Shown here piece by piece: positions 17,783-25,943 of a DNA stretch of 64,000 bases. Under the pieces are notes generated by a model that did no database searches, was not told where the DNA came from, and saw only the letters and a list, made by a program, of their open reading frames with translations. Made by a program: the position numbers and the translations under genes. Source of the stretch: Parachitinimonas caeni (GTDB taxonomy: Bacteria; Pseudomonadota; Gammaproteobacteria; Burkholderiales; Chitinimonadaceae); contig NZ_JARRAF010000018.1 of the NCBI RefSeq assembly GCF_030129945.1, positions 1 to 64,000 on the forward strand, written 5' to 3'. Within the stretch, counting starts at the first letter, position 1; every line of letters starts with the position of its first letter.

Positions 17783-17893
17783 ATGCCGCTGGTCTTCTTG
17801 GTGGCTACCTTGGTCAACACTGCAACGTCATCCAGTACGGCGGCAATATCATTCAGCAAGGCAAACAGGCTTGCGCCGGCCATGGGTTTCTCC
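17783..17893 (-). pseudogene. Truncated duplicate of the 5' end of the DUF808 gene
   Basis: About 110 bases here match the start of the intact DUF808 gene at 18064-19017, including its start codon and ribosome-binding region (17881-17893), at roughly 92 percent identity by eye. The minus strand from 17883 encodes MAGASLFALLNDIAAVLDD, then some 15 further matching residues. The similarity ends at about 17783, after which the frame runs into unrelated sequence beside the end of the upstream gene. It is a broken partial copy, probably non-functional, and part of a 306-base gap without other genes. Confidence 0.8.
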
Positions 17894-18003
17894 TACTAGG
17901 CGGTGTGCGCTGGTTCCTGCCTTGCGTGGACAGGCTGTTTGTCAGGTGTCCAGCTTGCCGGAGCCTGCCAGCAGAGGCCGGAATGGGGGCCCATCAAACA
18001 ACA

Positions 18004-18028
18004 AACCCGCCTTGAAACGGGGCGGGTT
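18004..18028 (-). terminator. Terminator for the DUF808 gene
   Basis: AACCCGCC (18004-18011) pairs with GGCGGGTT (18021-18028); on the minus strand the stem is followed by TGTTGTTTG, a moderately T-rich tail. Confidence 0.65.
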
Positions 18029-18063
18029 CGTTGAATGAGAGCGTTACCGCACCAGCCGGTACT

Positions 18064-19017
18064 TCAGCTGGGTTGGCGCTTGGGCTTGAGTTTGTTCCAT
18101 ATGGTCAGCAGCAACACCAGCACGCCGCCGGCCAGCAGGCCTACCAGTCCGTTGAAGAGCATTTCGGATAGGGAACCCAGCATGCCACCCAGCATCGGGA
18201 TGGCAGCCAGGGCTTGTTGCACGCCATGCTGCAGGTCATGGCTGCCCGGCAGGCCGTGAGCCAGGATGCCGCCGCCGACCAGGAACATGGCCACCGTGCC
18301 TGCCAGCGCCAGACCCTTCATCAGATAGGGGGCACCACCCAGCATCAGGCCGCCCACTGCGCGTTGTAGCTTGGCCAGGCCGCTGCTGCCCTGGCGCTGG
18401 ACCAGATACAGCCCGCCATCGTCGAGTTTGACGATGCCCGCTACCAGACCATACACACCCACCGTCATCAGGATGGCGATGCCGGCCAGTACGGCAAACT
18501 GGGTTGCCAGCGCTTTATCGGCCACCGTACCCAGTGCAATCACAATGATTTCGGCCGAAAGGATGAAATCGGTGCGAATGGCGCCTTTGATCTTGTCTTG
18601 CTCCAGCGCCATCAGGTCCACTTCGGGGTGGGTCAGCGCGTGGGTCAGCTCGGCGTGGTGGGCGGCGTCTTCCTCGGCGCTATGCAGAAATTTATGCGCG
18701 ACTTTTTCGAAGCCTTCAAAGCACAGGTAAGCACCGCCGATCATCAACAGCGGGGTCACCAGCATCGGCGCCAGCTGGCTGATCAGCAACGCCAGCGGCA
18801 CAAGTATCAACTTGTTGCGAAACGAGCCTTTGGCAACCGCCCATACCACCGGCAACTCGCGCTCGGCCCGCACACCGGAAACCTGCTCGGCATTCAGTGC
18901 CAGATCGTCTCCCAGTACGCCGCTGGTTTTTTTGGCGGCTACCTTGGTCAACACCGCGACGTCATCCAGTACGGTGGCAATATCATCCAGCAGGGCAAAC
19001 AGGCTTGCGCCGGCCAT
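18064..19017 (-). CDS. DUF808 family inner-membrane protein, YedI-like
   Basis: A 317-residue polytopic membrane protein of the DUF808/YedI family, whose function is unknown. It begins MAGASLFALLDDIATVLDDV, typical of the family, and shows hydrophobic segments such as LILVPLALLISQLAPMLV, FILSAEIIVIALGTV, FAVLAGIAILMTVGVYGLV and LVGLLAGGVLVLLLTIW. Between them lies the family segment EGFEKVAHKFLH. ATG 19017 has GAGGAG upstream. A partial duplicate of its first 110 bases lies about 1.1 kb downstream. Confidence 0.92.
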   Translation of the reverse strand: MAGASLFALLDDIATVLDDVAVLTKVAAKKTSGVLGDDLALNAEQVSGVRAERELPVVWAVAKGSFRNKLILVPLALLISQLAPMLVTPLLMIGGAYLCFEGFEKVAHKFLHSAEEDAAHHAELTHALTHPEVDLMALEQDKIKGAIRTDFILSAEIIVIALGTVADKALATQFAVLAGIAILMTVGVYGLVAGIVKLDDGGLYLVQRQGSSGLAKLQRAVGGLMLGGAPYLMKGLALAGTVAMFLVGGGILAHGLPGSHDLQHGVQQALAAIPMLGGMLGSLSEMLFNGLVGLLAGGVLVLLLTIWNKLKPKRQPS

Positions 19018-19136
19018 GGGTTTCTCCTCGTTCACGTTTGGGGCAATGCGGCCACCGGGCGGCTGATTATGCCGTAGCTGTGCTCAACTTTCTCAGTCTG
19101 AAGCGATCATGCGATTTTGCATGCAGAGGCCATGCC

Positions 19137-21053
19137 TCAATGGGCTTGCCCCCGCCCACCTTCCGGCGGGTCGTCAATGCTGCCCATGACCGTGGTGCCG
19201 TCGAGGTGGCGGATCCAGCGGTTGCGGCCGGATTGTTTGGCTTGGTAGAGCGCGTCGTCGGCGCGTTTGAGCAGGTCGGACAGGGTATGGCTTTTCTTGT
19301 GCAGCACCGCAATGCCCAGGCTGACGGTGAGCGAAATGGTGTGGCCAGCTATCGCAAGCGGTTGCGATTCGATGTTGCGGCGGACGCGTTCGGCGATGTC
19401 TTCGGCGTCGCGTTCGGTGGCAAAGGGCAGCAGGATGACGAATTCTTCGCCGCCGATGCGGCCGATCAGATCTTGGCGGCGCAGGCTTTGCTGGGCCTGT
19501 TTGACGACCAGTCGGATGGCTTCGTCACCAACCTGATGGCCATAGCGGTCGTTGATGGCCTTGAAGTGGTCGATGTCGAGGTAGACCACGGCCAATGGCG
19601 CCTTGCGCAGACGGGCGAGCGCCAGCATGGACTCTCCAACTTCAAACACATGGCGACGGTTGGCGATGCCGGTCAGGGCATCGACCTGGGCACTGCGGCG
19701 GAACAGGTTGCGGGCACGGTACAGCCAGACCGAGAGGATGGCGAACAGCACCGCCATGAGTACGGCCAGTGCCGCGACCAGCCGCGTTTGCACGCCTTCC
19801 GAGCTGAGCTTTTCTCTTTCCAGCTCGCTGATCTTCAACCGGGTTTGCAAAAGTTGCCGTTCGTAGCGATCCAGTCGCTGGTCGAAGCCTTTGGCGGTGT
19901 TCTCGCGCTGCAGGCGGGCATCGCGCAGTTTTTTGCTGTGCAGTTTGCGCCATTCGCGCACCATTCCTTGGGCGGCATGTTCGCTTTCGCCGCGCATCTG
20001 CTGGCTGATGGCAGTGATCAGGTCGGCGTAGTCGGGGTCGGGTGAGGGCAGTTGCACGGCGTTGTAGAGCGCCAGGGTATCGCGGGCACGGCGGGTTTCG
20101 CCGAGTGAGTAGTGCAGGATGGTTTGAAAGGCGTATAGCAGGCGAACAAAGTAGCGTTCGCTGGTTTTGCCGGCGTGGCCTGCGGCCAGTGCCAGGTATT
20201 GTTTGGCGGCATCGTCCTCGCCGAGCATGAAATGGTAAGAACCCCGATTCAGCGCGGCAAAGAAGGCAAAGTCGGGCTGGTCGGGATGTTTGGCGACCAT
20301 ATCGCTCATGGCATCGAGGTGCCGCCGCGCCAGAGCCTGATCACCCAGCTGCAGGGCATAGCTGAACAGGGAGTGCTGGGCGTTGAACATGCTTTGCGCC
20401 TGGCCCATGCGTTCGAAATGCTGGTGGGCGGAGCGCATGTAGTCGTACGCCTGCTGGTAGAGGTGAAACTGGCCTGACAGCACGGCCGAGGCGTTGTAGA
20501 CGAGAGCGTGTACATCGTCGGTGAGTTTGTCCTGCTTGGCGATGTCCAGCGCCTCGCTCAGTAGGCCGATGCCGCGCTCGTAGCTGCCATTTTCGGTGCG
20601 CTCGCAATAGGCGTTGTTGACCAGTGTTTTGGCCAGTAGCGGCCGATCGTGCAGTTTGCGGGCGATGGTCAGGGCTTCGGTATAGGTGGGGCAGTAGGCT
20701 TCGGCCCGGTAGTGGATCAGATAATCCATATAACCCAGGTCGAGCAGGGAGTTGACCAGCTCGGCACCGGTGTCGGGTAGCGCCCGGTAGAGCTGGATGG
20801 CGCGGGCGTAGTCTTCGCGGGCGCCGGAAATGTTCTTGAGGTTTTCCCGCTGCTGGGCACGCAACCGGTAATAGCCTCCCTGATCTTTGGCCGGCCAGTT
20901 CGATATCTGGGTTTGTTGCTGGTCGAGGACAGTGAGCGCTTCATCCGGCTTCATGGCTTCGATCTGCTTGCTGAGGGCGTCAAGCGGCCCTGCCTGTGCC
21001 GTGGTGACCAGCCAGACTATCCACAGTCCTGTCGCCCAATGCCTCTGCCGCAT
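19137..21053 (-). CDS. Diguanylate cyclase with periplasmic TPR-type sensor region
   Basis: A 638-residue enzyme expected to make cyclic di-GMP. A signal peptide (LWIVWLVTTAQA) is followed by a helical repeat region with TPR character to about 370, a coiled coil (LQTRLKISELEREKL), one membrane segment near 421-445 (LVAALAVLMAVLFAILSVWL) and a GGDEF domain. The active-site loop is GGEEF at about 533. The inhibitory-site RxxD (RRQD) sits five residues before it and is intact, so product feedback is likely. The N-terminal repeats would be periplasmic and probably sense a ligand or partner. The gene is divergent from the di-iron oxygenase gene. Confidence 0.93.
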   Translation of the reverse strand: MRQRHWATGLWIVWLVTTAQAGPLDALSKQIEAMKPDEALTVLDQQQTQISNWPAKDQGGYYRLRAQQRENLKNISGAREDYARAIQLYRALPDTGAELVNSLLDLGYMDYLIHYRAEAYCPTYTEALTIARKLHDRPLLAKTLVNNAYCERTENGSYERGIGLLSEALDIAKQDKLTDDVHALVYNASAVLSGQFHLYQQAYDYMRSAHQHFERMGQAQSMFNAQHSLFSYALQLGDQALARRHLDAMSDMVAKHPDQPDFAFFAALNRGSYHFMLGEDDAAKQYLALAAGHAGKTSERYFVRLLYAFQTILHYSLGETRRARDTLALYNAVQLPSPDPDYADLITAISQQMRGESEHAAQGMVREWRKLHSKKLRDARLQRENTAKGFDQRLDRYERQLLQTRLKISELEREKLSSEGVQTRLVAALAVLMAVLFAILSVWLYRARNLFRRSAQVDALTGIANRRHVFEVGESMLALARLRKAPLAVVYLDIDHFKAINDRYGHQVGDEAIRLVVKQAQQSLRRQDLIGRIGGEEFVILLPFATERDAEDIAERVRRNIESQPLAIAGHTISLTVSLGIAVLHKKSHTLSDLLKRADDALYQAKQSGRNRWIRHLDGTTVMGSIDDPPEGGRGQAH

Positions 21054-21200
21054 CGCTGCTCCTACGCCGCCGGCACCCTTTGCGGGGTGCCCTTATCTGC
21101 AATCGTAGTTCATCATGGTAGGGAAATTGGGCAGCGTTGCAGTCTGGCGCGACGGAATTGGGGGCGATGTGCAACGGGCTTTCCGAAGACTGGGGGAGAG

Positions 21201-22127
21201 ATGAATCAGGCAGGGAGACTGGCGTGTGCTGCAGGGCCCTTTGCGCCATTGCCGATGGAGCTTGGCCGTCTGTTCATGCCAGAGGCGTTGACCCCCTTAT
21301 TTTTTACCCCGGTGTATGCCGGGCTGACGGCCGAGCAACGTTTGTATTACAACCAGTTGCAAGCCTGCTGCTTTAACGAGCAGATCGTATTTTTCGAGTC
21401 CCTGATTGGCGATGGGGTGATGCAAGCCCTGCTCAAGGAAAACTGGCCGCCAACCTTCGCCCGGCAATTGCGGCAGTTCTGGCAGGAAGAGCAGGCACAC
21501 AGCGCCATGTTCCGGCGTCTGAACCGTAGCAGTCGGCCACAGTGGTATGAGCGGGCCGACTACCATTTCGTCCGGTTTGCGCCGCCGCTGTGGGCGTTCA
21601 TCCGCTGGGCGGCAAGGCATCCTCGCCTGTTTCCGATGCTGCTATGGCTGATGCTGCTGCAGGAAGAGCGTTCGTTGCATTATTCCAGCGAGTTTTTGCG
21701 GCACCGCCAGCAGCTGGAGCCTCACTTTGTTGAGGTTTATCGCCTGCATATGATTGACGAGGCCGGCCATGTCAGAAGCGACCTCGCTTTGCTGGACCAG
21801 TTGTGGCCGAGTCTGAGCATGCGCAGCCGGCAGCGTAATGCCCGCTGGCTGGCGTGGGTGATCCGCGAGTTTGTCTCAGGCCCGAAGCGCGGCCAGTGGC
21901 GGGTGATTGAGGCGTTGCTGCAGGCGTTTCCGGCCCTGCAAGCGCAGCGGTGCTGGATTCGTGAGCAGGTGGTCGCGTTGGAGCAGAACGAGACATTCCA
22001 GCTGTCGCTGTATTCGCGGCGGATTGTGCCGCGCAGCTTTGAACGGTTTGACCAGTGGCCGGAACTACAGGTGCTGGAGGGCGCCATCCGGGGCTATCGC
22101 TGGCAAGGGAAGGCGCAGGCATGCTGA
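21201..22127 (+). CDS. AurF-like non-haem di-iron oxygenase
   Basis: A 308-residue protein with the ligand pattern of AurF-type p-aminobenzoate N-oxygenases (PF11583-like). Visible candidate ligands are Glu60 (CFNEQIVFFE), Glu97 and His100 (EEQAH), Glu156 (QEERSLHY), and His183, Glu187 and His190 (HMIDEAGH). The Glu156 to His183 spacing of 27 and the HxxxExxH motif match AurF. The family oxidises arylamines or related substrates; the substrate here is unknown. ATG 21201 has GGGGGAG just upstream. The 3' end overlaps the next gene by seven bases, implying co-expression with an alpha/beta hydrolase-like protein. Confidence 0.82.
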   Translation: MNQAGRLACAAGPFAPLPMELGRLFMPEALTPLFFTPVYAGLTAEQRLYYNQLQACCFNEQIVFFESLIGDGVMQALLKENWPPTFARQLRQFWQEEQAHSAMFRRLNRSSRPQWYERADYHFVRFAPPLWAFIRWAARHPRLFPMLLWLMLLQEERSLHYSSEFLRHRQQLEPHFVEVYRLHMIDEAGHVRSDLALLDQLWPSLSMRSRQRNARWLAWVIREFVSGPKRGQWRVIEALLQAFPALQAQRCWIREQVVALEQNETFQLSLYSRRIVPRSFERFDQWPELQVLEGAIRGYRWQGKAQAC

Positions 22128-22993
22128 ATATGGCGGAGCAGACCGCGCTGAGTCTGGTGGATGTCGCCACGCTGCAGCTATATCAACAGATGCTGGCATC
22201 GCCACGGCATGGCCCTTTCATTGCAGCGGTCAACGCACAAATGGCAGCTCCCCAGCCGGTGGGTGTGCCGGCCGATCTCCGTCTGGTGATTGTTCCCGGC
22301 GCGTTTTATCAATATCTGCCGCGTTCGGGGGCGGATGGGCATCTGGTCAAACGCCAAGCCAGGCGGCAGGGATGGACCATCGACACCCTGCCGACCGATG
22401 GTACCGGCAGCGTCATCGGTAACGCCCGCATCATCTGCGACTGGCTGAAAGCGCAAACCGGATCGCGGCTGGTGCTGGTGTCGGTCAGCAAGGGCAGCGC
22501 CGACCTCAAACTCGCCTTGCAGCAGGCGGATGTCGGGCGGGCATTTGAGCGGGTCGTTGCCTGGGTCAATCTGTGCGGCATGCTCGATGGCACGCCATTG
22601 ATTGACTGGCTGCTGAGCTGGAATATCGAAGCGGCCTTCAATCGTCTGTATCTGCAGATGAAAGGCGCGAGCTTCGATTTCGTCAACGATCTGCGGCGCG
22701 AGCCAGGAGGGGTGCTTGATAGTGCCCTGGCCCTGCCACCGCATCTGTCGTTGATCAGCCTCGTCGGCTTTCCACAGCGCCAGCATATTCCGACCGGCAC
22801 CGGTCGCCGCTGCCACGACCGGCTGGCCAGTTACGGTCCCAACGATGGGGTGCTGTTGCTCAACGACGTTTGCGCTTTGCCGGGTCGCCTCTACCCAATC
22901 TGGGGGGCGGATCATCTGCTGCGCGGCCAGGCGCCCATCGAACCCTTACTGGCCGCCGTGCTGGCGTGTCTGGCGCGGGAGCTGGCGGTCTGA
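22121..22993 (+). CDS. Alpha/beta hydrolase-like protein
   Basis: A 290-residue protein with an alpha/beta hydrolase outline. LRLVIVPGAFYQYLP (53-67) resembles the first strand and oxyanion region. LVLVSVSKGSADLKLAL has a nucleophile-elbow-like SVSKG with Ser123, in place of the classic GxSxG. IWGADHLLRG near the C-terminus could supply the His. The ATG at 22121 overlaps the oxygenase stop; another ATG at 22130 is possible. The overlap suggests the two enzymes act on one pathway, for example tailoring of a small metabolite, which is inference. Moderately sure of the fold, unsure of the reaction. Confidence 0.65.
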   Translation: MLNMAEQTALSLVDVATLQLYQQMLASPRHGPFIAAVNAQMAAPQPVGVPADLRLVIVPGAFYQYLPRSGADGHLVKRQARRQGWTIDTLPTDGTGSVIGNARIICDWLKAQTGSRLVLVSVSKGSADLKLALQQADVGRAFERVVAWVNLCGMLDGTPLIDWLLSWNIEAAFNRLYLQMKGASFDFVNDLRREPGGVLDSALALPPHLSLISLVGFPQRQHIPTGTGRRCHDRLASYGPNDGVLLLNDVCALPGRLYPIWGADHLLRGQAPIEPLLAAVLACLARELAV

Positions 22994-23020
22994 CCTGCAG
23001 ACGCGCGCCACCATCGGCCC

Positions 23021-23051
23021 GGCGCGACCGGAAACAAAACGCAACAAGGCC
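23021..23051 (-). repeat. Dispersed intergenic repeat copy
   Basis: On the minus strand it reads GGCCTTGTTGCG, TTTTGTTTCC, GGTCGCGCC, close to the family consensus. It runs to the stop codon of the convergent gene at 23051. Confidence 0.7.
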
Positions 23052-23575
23052 TATTGCGGACGATGGTCCAGCCGGTGCATGAGCATGCGCCAGTTCACTT
23101 CCCAGTGATTCCCGGCGTCATCCGACATGGCCTGTTCCCAACGCGCACTATCTGGGGTGAGGTCTGACCAGCGATAGCGCACGAGAATAGGGCGCCCATC
23201 CAGTGTGTCTTCACCTTCGAAGATCCCGACGCCGTTTTCAAACCGCCCCACTACGGGGGGCTGCAGAATGCCCGCTGGTGTCAGGCCGCCACTGAGGTTG
23301 TCCAGCCAGTAGATGCTCCACAAACCGGTTTGTGGATTGAACAGCCGTAGCGACATACCCAGATAATCTGGACGCCAGCTGTTGGCAACGAAGTCATCGA
23401 AGTTGCCGATGCCGCCGGGCAATGCCTGATTGGTCTGGAAGGCGGTAAAGGTTTCCCAGTCGTGGCTGCCTTGCAGGCGTTGGCGCAGGCGCTGATTGTC
23501 AACCCGCCAATGTCCTTGCAGGAAGTCGAAGTCATGGCGGCCGTCATGAGGGGTCTGGTTGGGTGTGGATGGCAT
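23051..23575 (-). CDS. Conserved protein of unknown function, DUF1579/lipocalin-like pattern
   Basis: A 174-residue, probably cytoplasmic protein. It opens with HDFDFLQGHWRVDNQRLRQR, a pattern seen in DUF1579-like beta-barrel proteins (FDFLxGxW), followed by strands such as YLGMSLRLFNPQTGLWSIYW and GVGIFEGEDTLDGRPILVRY and the end WEVNWRMLMHRLD. No catalytic residues can be named. It is divergent from the Lrp-type regulator, which may control it. The family assignment is tentative. Confidence 0.6.
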   Translation of the reverse strand: MPSTPNQTPHDGRHDFDFLQGHWRVDNQRLRQRLQGSHDWETFTAFQTNQALPGGIGNFDDFVANSWRPDYLGMSLRLFNPQTGLWSIYWLDNLSGGLTPAGILQPPVVGRFENGVGIFEGEDTLDGRPILVRYRWSDLTPDSARWEQAMSDDAGNHWEVNWRMLMHRLDHRPQ

Positions 23576-23728
23576 GGTGTGCTGGCAGTCCCAAAGGTGA
23601 TGTGGGGGCAGTAGATGCCCAACGGAAAAGCCGCCATCATAGGTTTTCGATCCCGCGCCAGACCATGCAGGGCTGATGGTTTTGAGCGGGTTTTTCCTTC
23701 AATTCGCAGGTTTTTGGATGAATTTGCC

Positions 23729-24214
23729 TTGAAGTCTGAACTGGATAGCTACGATCAGAAAATACTGGCCTTGTTGCAAGCCAATGCCCGTCTGGGGTAC
23801 ACGGAAATTGGCCGGCAGATTCATCTGTCTTCGCCTGCAGTGGCTGAGCGGATTCGCCGGCTGGAGGATGCCGGGGTGATTGCAGGCTATGGCGTACGTT
23901 TGAACCTGCGAACCCTGGGCTACAGCTTTGAGGCATTTATTCAGGTTACGGTGGAGTCCCATGCGGCACTGGATGCCTGGGCTGCGGCGCACCCGGAAGT
24001 CTTGGCGCTTCATGCCACAACTGGTAGTCACTGTGCCTTGTTGCGGGTGGCGGTGGTGAGCCCGGAGCATCTGCAGACACTGCTGTTCTCGCTGGGTGAG
24101 ATCGGCAAGACCAGTACATCGGTGGTGTTGACGTCTCAGCTGGAAGACCGTCCGCGGCTGACGGCAGAGCAATTACTGGCAATGCACGTCTCGCCTGATC
24201 CGTCAGGCGGGTGA
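23729..24214 (+). CDS. Lrp/AsnC-family transcriptional regulator
   Basis: A 161-residue feast/famine-type regulator. The helix-turn-helix occupies about the first 55 residues: LDSYDQKILALLQANARLGY, then EIGRQIHLSSPAVAERIRRL, then DAGVIAGYGVRLN. A ligand-binding RAM domain follows (FEAFIQVTVESHAALDAW, ATTGSHCALLRVAV). The start is uncertain: TTG 23729 gives the usual short arm before LDSYD, but its ribosome-binding site is weak, and longer in-frame forms are possible. It is divergent from the gene at 23051-23575. Confidence 0.87.
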   Translation: MKSELDSYDQKILALLQANARLGYTEIGRQIHLSSPAVAERIRRLEDAGVIAGYGVRLNLRTLGYSFEAFIQVTVESHAALDAWAAAHPEVLALHATTGSHCALLRVAVVSPEHLQTLLFSLGEIGKTSTSVVLTSQLEDRPRLTAEQLLAMHVSPDPSGG

Positions 24215-24220
24215 TGACGC

Positions 24221-24243
24221 AAAAAGCCGGGCAAAGCCCGGCT
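24221..24243 (-). terminator. Terminator for the effector-like gene
   Basis: AGCCGGGC (24225-24232) pairs with GCCCGGCT (24236-24243) around AAA; read on the minus strand the stem is followed by TTTTT. Confidence 0.85.
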
Positions 24244-24294
24244 CGGTGTGGTGGTCATTGGATCTGCTGCAGCGTCAGAGCTGGCGAGCCGTAC

Positions 24295-25230
24295 TCAGAT
24301 TTCCTCGTGTGAAGCCCCGAGAATGATCTCTTTATTATTGTTTTCGGTGAACTTGCAGTAGCCCTGTGGCCCGACCTGCGAGCTGCCCGTGGCCTTGTGG
24401 GCCAGGAAGTCACCGCCATGCTTGGTGAATTCGCGGGCAGTGGCCACACCGTGCCCTTCAAACTGGAACCAGGATTCAACACCGGTTTCGGTCTTGCGCA
24501 GGCCGAACAGCAGATGGCCGGCGCCTTCAATATCCATGCCGAACTGGCGCGCGCCTTCGATATGGCCGGGCTTGCCCTTGGCATAGTGCGACGATGGAGT
24601 AAAGCCACCGCGTTCGATGCCGCCTTCTGGTAGCTGATCTTTGGTCAGGTTCTGCGTCACCTCTTCGACCGACGCGAAATTCTGACCGGTCAGTTCGTTG
24701 ATCATGTCCAGATAGAGGGCGCCGCCATCATCTTTGGCCACACAATGCGCACCGCGCATGATGTATGACTCCAGATTGGTCGAAATTTCGGTGCCCAGAT
24801 CCTGATCTTCTTTCAGCTTGAGCGTGCCACCGAGACTGCCGGCATTCAGCACCTCTCGGTTGTCACGCACATAGCGGCGGATGGTGGCGGTTTCGGCTTG
24901 ACTCTCGCTGCCCACAACTTTGGCACCGCGCAGGGTGGCGCTGGCTTTGGTCTGATCCTTTTCTGTGGCTGGGGCGTCGATATAGCCACCGGCCCAGCTG
25001 GCACCGGCATGCACGGTATTGCCCAGTGTTTCAACGACCCCGACGCCAGTACCGACGGTGCCGACAACCCCTTTGACGGTGAATGATCCGACTGACCACA
25101 GGCCACTCCCCAAGGCACTGAATCCGCTGCTGATGGTACTGCCCCAGCCTTTACTACTGGTCTTGGGTGCTTCCTGAACGTCTTGGGTGGTGACGGGTAA
25201 GGTTGGGGTGCTACCGACAGATAAAGACAT
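24295..25230 (-). CDS. Candidate type III secretion effector, unrecognised family
   Basis: I do not recognise the catalytic family of this 311-residue protein. The first 28 residues (MSLSVGSTPTLPVTTQDVQE onward) are rich in Ser, Thr and Pro with few charges, like type III secretion signals. Residues 38-82 are Gly-rich and hydrophobic. The C-terminal half has a folded look with Cys163 (RGAHCVAKDDGG), His260 (WFQFEGHGVA) and FTKHGGDFLAHKATG. ATG 25230 has GGAG upstream. The gene lies 55 bases after a CesT-like chaperone gene, which is the main reason for the effector proposal. No secretion apparatus genes are in the window. Confidence 0.55.
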   Translation of the reverse strand: MSLSVGSTPTLPVTTQDVQEAPKTSSKGWGSTISSGFSALGSGLWSVGSFTVKGVVGTVGTGVGVVETLGNTVHAGASWAGGYIDAPATEKDQTKASATLRGAKVVGSESQAETATIRRYVRDNREVLNAGSLGGTLKLKEDQDLGTEISTNLESYIMRGAHCVAKDDGGALYLDMINELTGQNFASVEEVTQNLTKDQLPEGGIERGGFTPSSHYAKGKPGHIEGARQFGMDIEGAGHLLFGLRKTETGVESWFQFEGHGVATAREFTKHGGDFLAHKATGSSQVGPQGYCKFTENNNKEIILGASHEEI

Positions 25231-25285
25231 GATGAACTCCACAATTTAAATAGTTAAAAATCCGGTAAAACTTTTTGCCGTTATC

Positions 25286-25762
25286 TCAGGCAAATAAACC
25301 TGGCATCGTGTTGTGAATGGTGCTGGGTGGTGTGATCGGAATTTCATTTTCGATAATCCGACCTTCTTCACTCGCTTTACGCCAAATAGCCAGGTTTTGT
25401 AGAAACTGATCGATGGCATCTGCCACGGATTCTGGGGTGGCGGTGGCAACGTTGATCCGCTTGAACAGGAAGGTTTGCATCTGTTCGGGATGAACAAAAA
25501 AGTAGCAATCTGCGGTGGCGATCCCAAACGCCTGAGCACGGAACAGGGATTCAAGATACGCCAGTCTCTCTGGCCCGCCGGGTGTTCTGCCGATGGGAGA
25601 AGAGATAAAGAGGGTGGTGGCATCCATATCAGTTTCAATGTGGACAGGTGCGCCACTTTCAATTTCCAGAATCACCGAACCCGATTCCTGAAACGCTGGC
25701 TCCCCCATACCATTTTGGCTGGCATATACCATTAAGAGGGAAGCTAATATCGGGTTATTCAT
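25286..25762 (-). CDS. CesT-family type III secretion chaperone (putative)
   Basis: A 158-residue acidic protein (about 18 acidic against 8 basic residues). Its pattern fits class I type III chaperones of the CesT/Tir fold: an N-terminal helix, SVILEIESGAPVHIETD, LFISSPIG, then YLESLFRAQAFGIATADCYF, the strand YFFVHPEQMQTFLFKRI and a final helix (SVADAIDQFLQNLAIWRKAS). Such chaperones bind the N-terminal part of one effector, usually encoded directly downstream, as here. ATG 25762 has GGAG seven bases upstream. The unit lies downstream of the acs terminator and has its own AT-rich upstream region. Confidence 0.68.
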   Translation of the reverse strand: MNNPILASLLMVYASQNGMGEPAFQESGSVILEIESGAPVHIETDMDATTLFISSPIGRTPGGPERLAYLESLFRAQAFGIATADCYFFVHPEQMQTFLFKRINVATATPESVADAIDQFLQNLAIWRKASEEGRIIENEIPITPPSTIHNTMPGLFA

Positions 25763-25884
25763 CTGGATTCTCCACTTTATCTGATTGGCGACATTTGTAT
25801 CGCTTACGAAGGGTAAGTGACGCATATTGAAAAGCGGTTCTTGGTAGTTTTTACCAAAATTAAAATGAACTGAATTTCAAATAG

Positions 25885-25912
25885 AAAAAAGGCCGGATTG
25901 ATTCCGGCCTTT
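25885..25912 (-). terminator. Terminator after acs
   Basis: AAAGGCCGGA (25888-25897) pairs with TCCGGCCTTT (25903-25912); the minus strand continues into a T tract. It separates acs from the chaperone/effector unit. Confidence 0.9.
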
Positions 25913-25943
25913 GGGGGTGGGCTGACGAATTGGTAGCAATCGG

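Noticed and set aside
18897-20045. A long plus-strand open frame over the GGDEF gene and the DUF808 5' end
   Set aside because: It lies opposite two clear minus-strand genes and has no ribosome-binding site or family pattern.
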